This document shows, piece after piece, positions 5,906 through 7,064 of a DNA stretch of 7,064 bases; position 1 is the stretch's first letter, and every line of letters starts with the position of its first letter. The notes under the pieces were generated by a model. That model searched no databases. It had not been told where the DNA came from and saw only the letters and a program-made list of their open reading frames with translations. The stretch covers positions 1-7,064 of the forward strand of contig CAZIVR010000149.1 of the NCBI GenBank assembly GCA_964542745.1, in the 5' to 3' direction. Source of the stretch: DATKAB01 sp964542745 (GTDB taxonomy: Bacteria; Eisenbacteria; RBG-16-71-46). The translations under genes and the position numbers were made by a program.

Positions 5906-6984
5906 GAGGGCCCCCCCAGCGCGGGGAACTCGACCTCGGCCAGCACGCCGCGCGGCGACTGGGCGCCGACCCGGAGCCGCGCGCCCTCCCCGAAGACCAG
6001 GGTCAGGCGTTCGCGCAGCGCCGCGAGACCCGTGCCGAGCCCCTCGCCGGCCCCGCGCGGGCCGGCGCCCGTGTCGCTCACGCGCACCTCGCAGCGGTCC
6101 CCGGCCCGTCTCACGCGGATCTCGATCGTCCCCCCCTCCTCGCTCGGATCGATCCCGTGGCGCACCGCGTTTTCGACCAGCGTGAGCAGCGTCATGGGCG
6201 GGCAGCGCAGTCCCAGCACGTCCGGGTCCGCGACCACGTCGAATCGCAGGCGGTCGGGCATGCGCATGTGCATGAGCTCGAGGTACGCGCGCACCAGTTC
6301 GAGTTCCTGCCCGAGGGTGGTGGCCGGCTCGTCGAGGCGCGGCACCGCGGCCCGCAGGTAGGCCACCAGGCTGCGCAGCACCACCGACGCGCGGGGCGAG
6401 CCGGAGTCCACCAGCGCCTGCACGTTGGCCAGCGTGTTGAAGAGGAAGTGCGGGGCCACCTGCGCCTGGAGCAGGCGGAGCCTCGCGTCGAGGCTCCGGC
6501 GATCGAGTTCGCTGCGCACCAGGCTCAGTTCCAGCGCCTGCTGCCGCGCCAGCGCCTCCTTCTGCCGCACCAGCGCGGCGAGGGCGGCCCACGGGGCGAC
6601 CAGCACGCCCAGCACCGTCAGGGTCCCGAAGCCCTGCAGGCGCGAGGATTCCTGCCAGAAGGGCGGCGCCCCCGGCGCGGTCGAGAGCTGGTAGACGGTC
6701 CAGGTGGTGAACGGAATGACGAGCGCGACCCCCACCACCTGAAGCACCCAGCGGGCGAGCCGGCGCGGAAGCCGCCGGGGCCACTGCTCGAGGATCCCGA
6801 ACGTGATCATCGCCACGAGCCCGAGCAGGATCGCCCGCGAGATCACCGACCACGCTCCCGACTCCCAGTTGAAGCTGAACAACAGGCCGATGGCGCCCGA
6901 GAGGCCGACGGCGAAGCGCACGCGCGGCCAGCTCGCGAGCGAGGCGAGGCCGCGGGGTCTTGCGGGCACGGCGGTGGCGTTCAT
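5902..6984 (-). CDS. LytS/YehU-type membrane sensor histidine kinase
   Basis: From ATG 6984 the protein is 360 residues; an in-frame ATG at 6996 would add MLRP. Numbering from the longer form, the N-terminal part carries four likely membrane helices (about 26-43, 50-69, 83-103 and 123-143), then a short coiled-coil-like stretch (145-175). The His_kinase domain follows, with phosphoacceptor His183 in QVAPHFLFNTL. The ATPase domain has an N box with Asn276 in LVENAVRHG, a G1 box DTGAG (308-312) and a G2 box GTGLAALRERL (321-331). No PAS, GAF or extracellular domain is visible, so signal sensing must involve the membrane part itself or a partner. The kinase stop overlaps the regulator start, which makes the two a co-translated pair. 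Neither candidate start has a strong ribosome binding site. Confidence 0.92.
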   Translation of the reverse strand: MNATAVPARPRGLASLASWPRVRFAVGLSGAIGLLFSFNWESGAWSVISRAILLGLVAMITFGILEQWPRRLPRRLARWVLQVVGVALVIPFTTWTVYQLSTAPGAPPFWQESSRLQGFGTLTVLGVLVAPWAALAALVRQKEALARQQALELSLVRSELDRRSLDARLRLLQAQVAPHFLFNTLANVQALVDSGSPRASVVLRSLVAYLRAAVPRLDEPATTLGQELELVRAYLELMHMRMPDRLRFDVVADPDVLGLRCPPMTLLTLVENAVRHGIDPSEEGGTIEIRVRRAGDRCEVRVSDTGAGPRGAGEGLGTGLAALRERLTLVFGEGARLRVGAQSPRGVLAEVEFPALGGPS

Positions 6985-6991
6985 GGGGCGA

Positions 6992-6997
6992 AGCATA
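6992..6997 (-). promoter_or_regulatory. Possible -10 element giving a leaderless kinase mRNA
   Basis: The minus strand reads TATGCT at 6997-6992, ending 7 nt before ATG 6984. If this is a -10 box, transcription would start at or next to that ATG, which would explain the absence of a ribosome binding site. No convincing -35 hexamer is seen at 16-18 bp. Alternatively, this ATG-containing hexamer is simply the start codon region of the longer form beginning at 6996. Confidence 0.25.
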
Positions 6998-7064
6998 GTG
7001 CAAGTGTCCGGTCCTGCTCGGAAGATTGGGGTTGAGAGAAAGTCACGGGGGGAGGACCGCGGAG
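6998..7064. other. Upstream region of the kinase operon, possibly divergent
   Basis: This short region should hold the promoter of the kinase-regulator operon on the minus strand. Its 7020-7045 part is less GC-rich than the rest of the window. On the plus strand a purine-rich run, GGGGGGAGGA (7047-7056), would serve well as a ribosome binding site for a divergent gene starting just beyond the window edge. No such gene can be seen. Confidence 0.3.

Noticed and set aside
6157..7035. A plus-strand open frame opposite the histidine kinase
   Set aside because: It lies antisense to a kinase with all motifs intact, and its composition is that of a wrong-frame product.

Overview
The window is a GC-rich (estimated by eye at about 70% or more) stretch of bacterial chromosome carrying six genes I can support. 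Codons end mostly in G or C, so long open frames appear on the wrong strand. The content is two VOC domains with a lysine-rich tail, a large secreted M14 peptidase with a glutaminase-like C-terminal domain, and a LytS/LytTR-type two-component pair. This combination fits an environmental, probably Gram-negative, high-GC lineage such as Gemmatimonadota, Acidobacteriota, Candidatus Eisenbacteria or Myxococcota. Nothing in the sequence lets me choose among them. I see no mobile element, CRISPR array, tRNA or rRNA.

Layout. Positions 1-287 hold no convincing gene. They contain a large nested inverted repeat (9-80), which may be the terminator of an upstream gene, and the leader of the first gene. 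On the plus strand follow a two-domain VOC (glyoxalase-fold) protein with a histone H1-like tail (288-1355), two strong hairpins (1363-1393 and 1406-1448), and a secreted M14 metallopeptidase that I start at TTG 1543 (1543-4083). On the minus strand, reading right to left, are a membrane histidine kinase (6984 to 5902), a LytTR response regulator (5905 to 5111) joined to it by an ATGA overlap, a 160-bp gap, a DUF2306-like membrane protein (4950 to 4249), and a 65-residue membrane ORF (4252 to 4055). That last ORF is again joined by ATGA and its 3' end runs 29 bp into the convergent peptidase gene.

How the parts may work together. The kinase and regulator form a complete signalling pair. The kinase has several membrane helices but no recognisable extracellular or cytoplasmic sensor domain. 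The gap just downstream of the regulator, and upstream of the DUF2306-like gene, holds an exact 11-bp direct repeat at 21-bp spacing plus a degenerate third copy 20 bp further on. That two-helical-turn spacing is what LytTR regulators typically bind. The simplest model is that the pair controls the adjacent two-gene membrane cassette; this is inference. The VOC protein and the peptidase look independent of this circuit, although a near-match to the repeat lies in the peptidase leader.

The most unusual items are the VOC/H1-tail fusion, the phased repeats beside the LytTR gene, and the apparently truncated DUF4386-like ORF at the convergent overlap.
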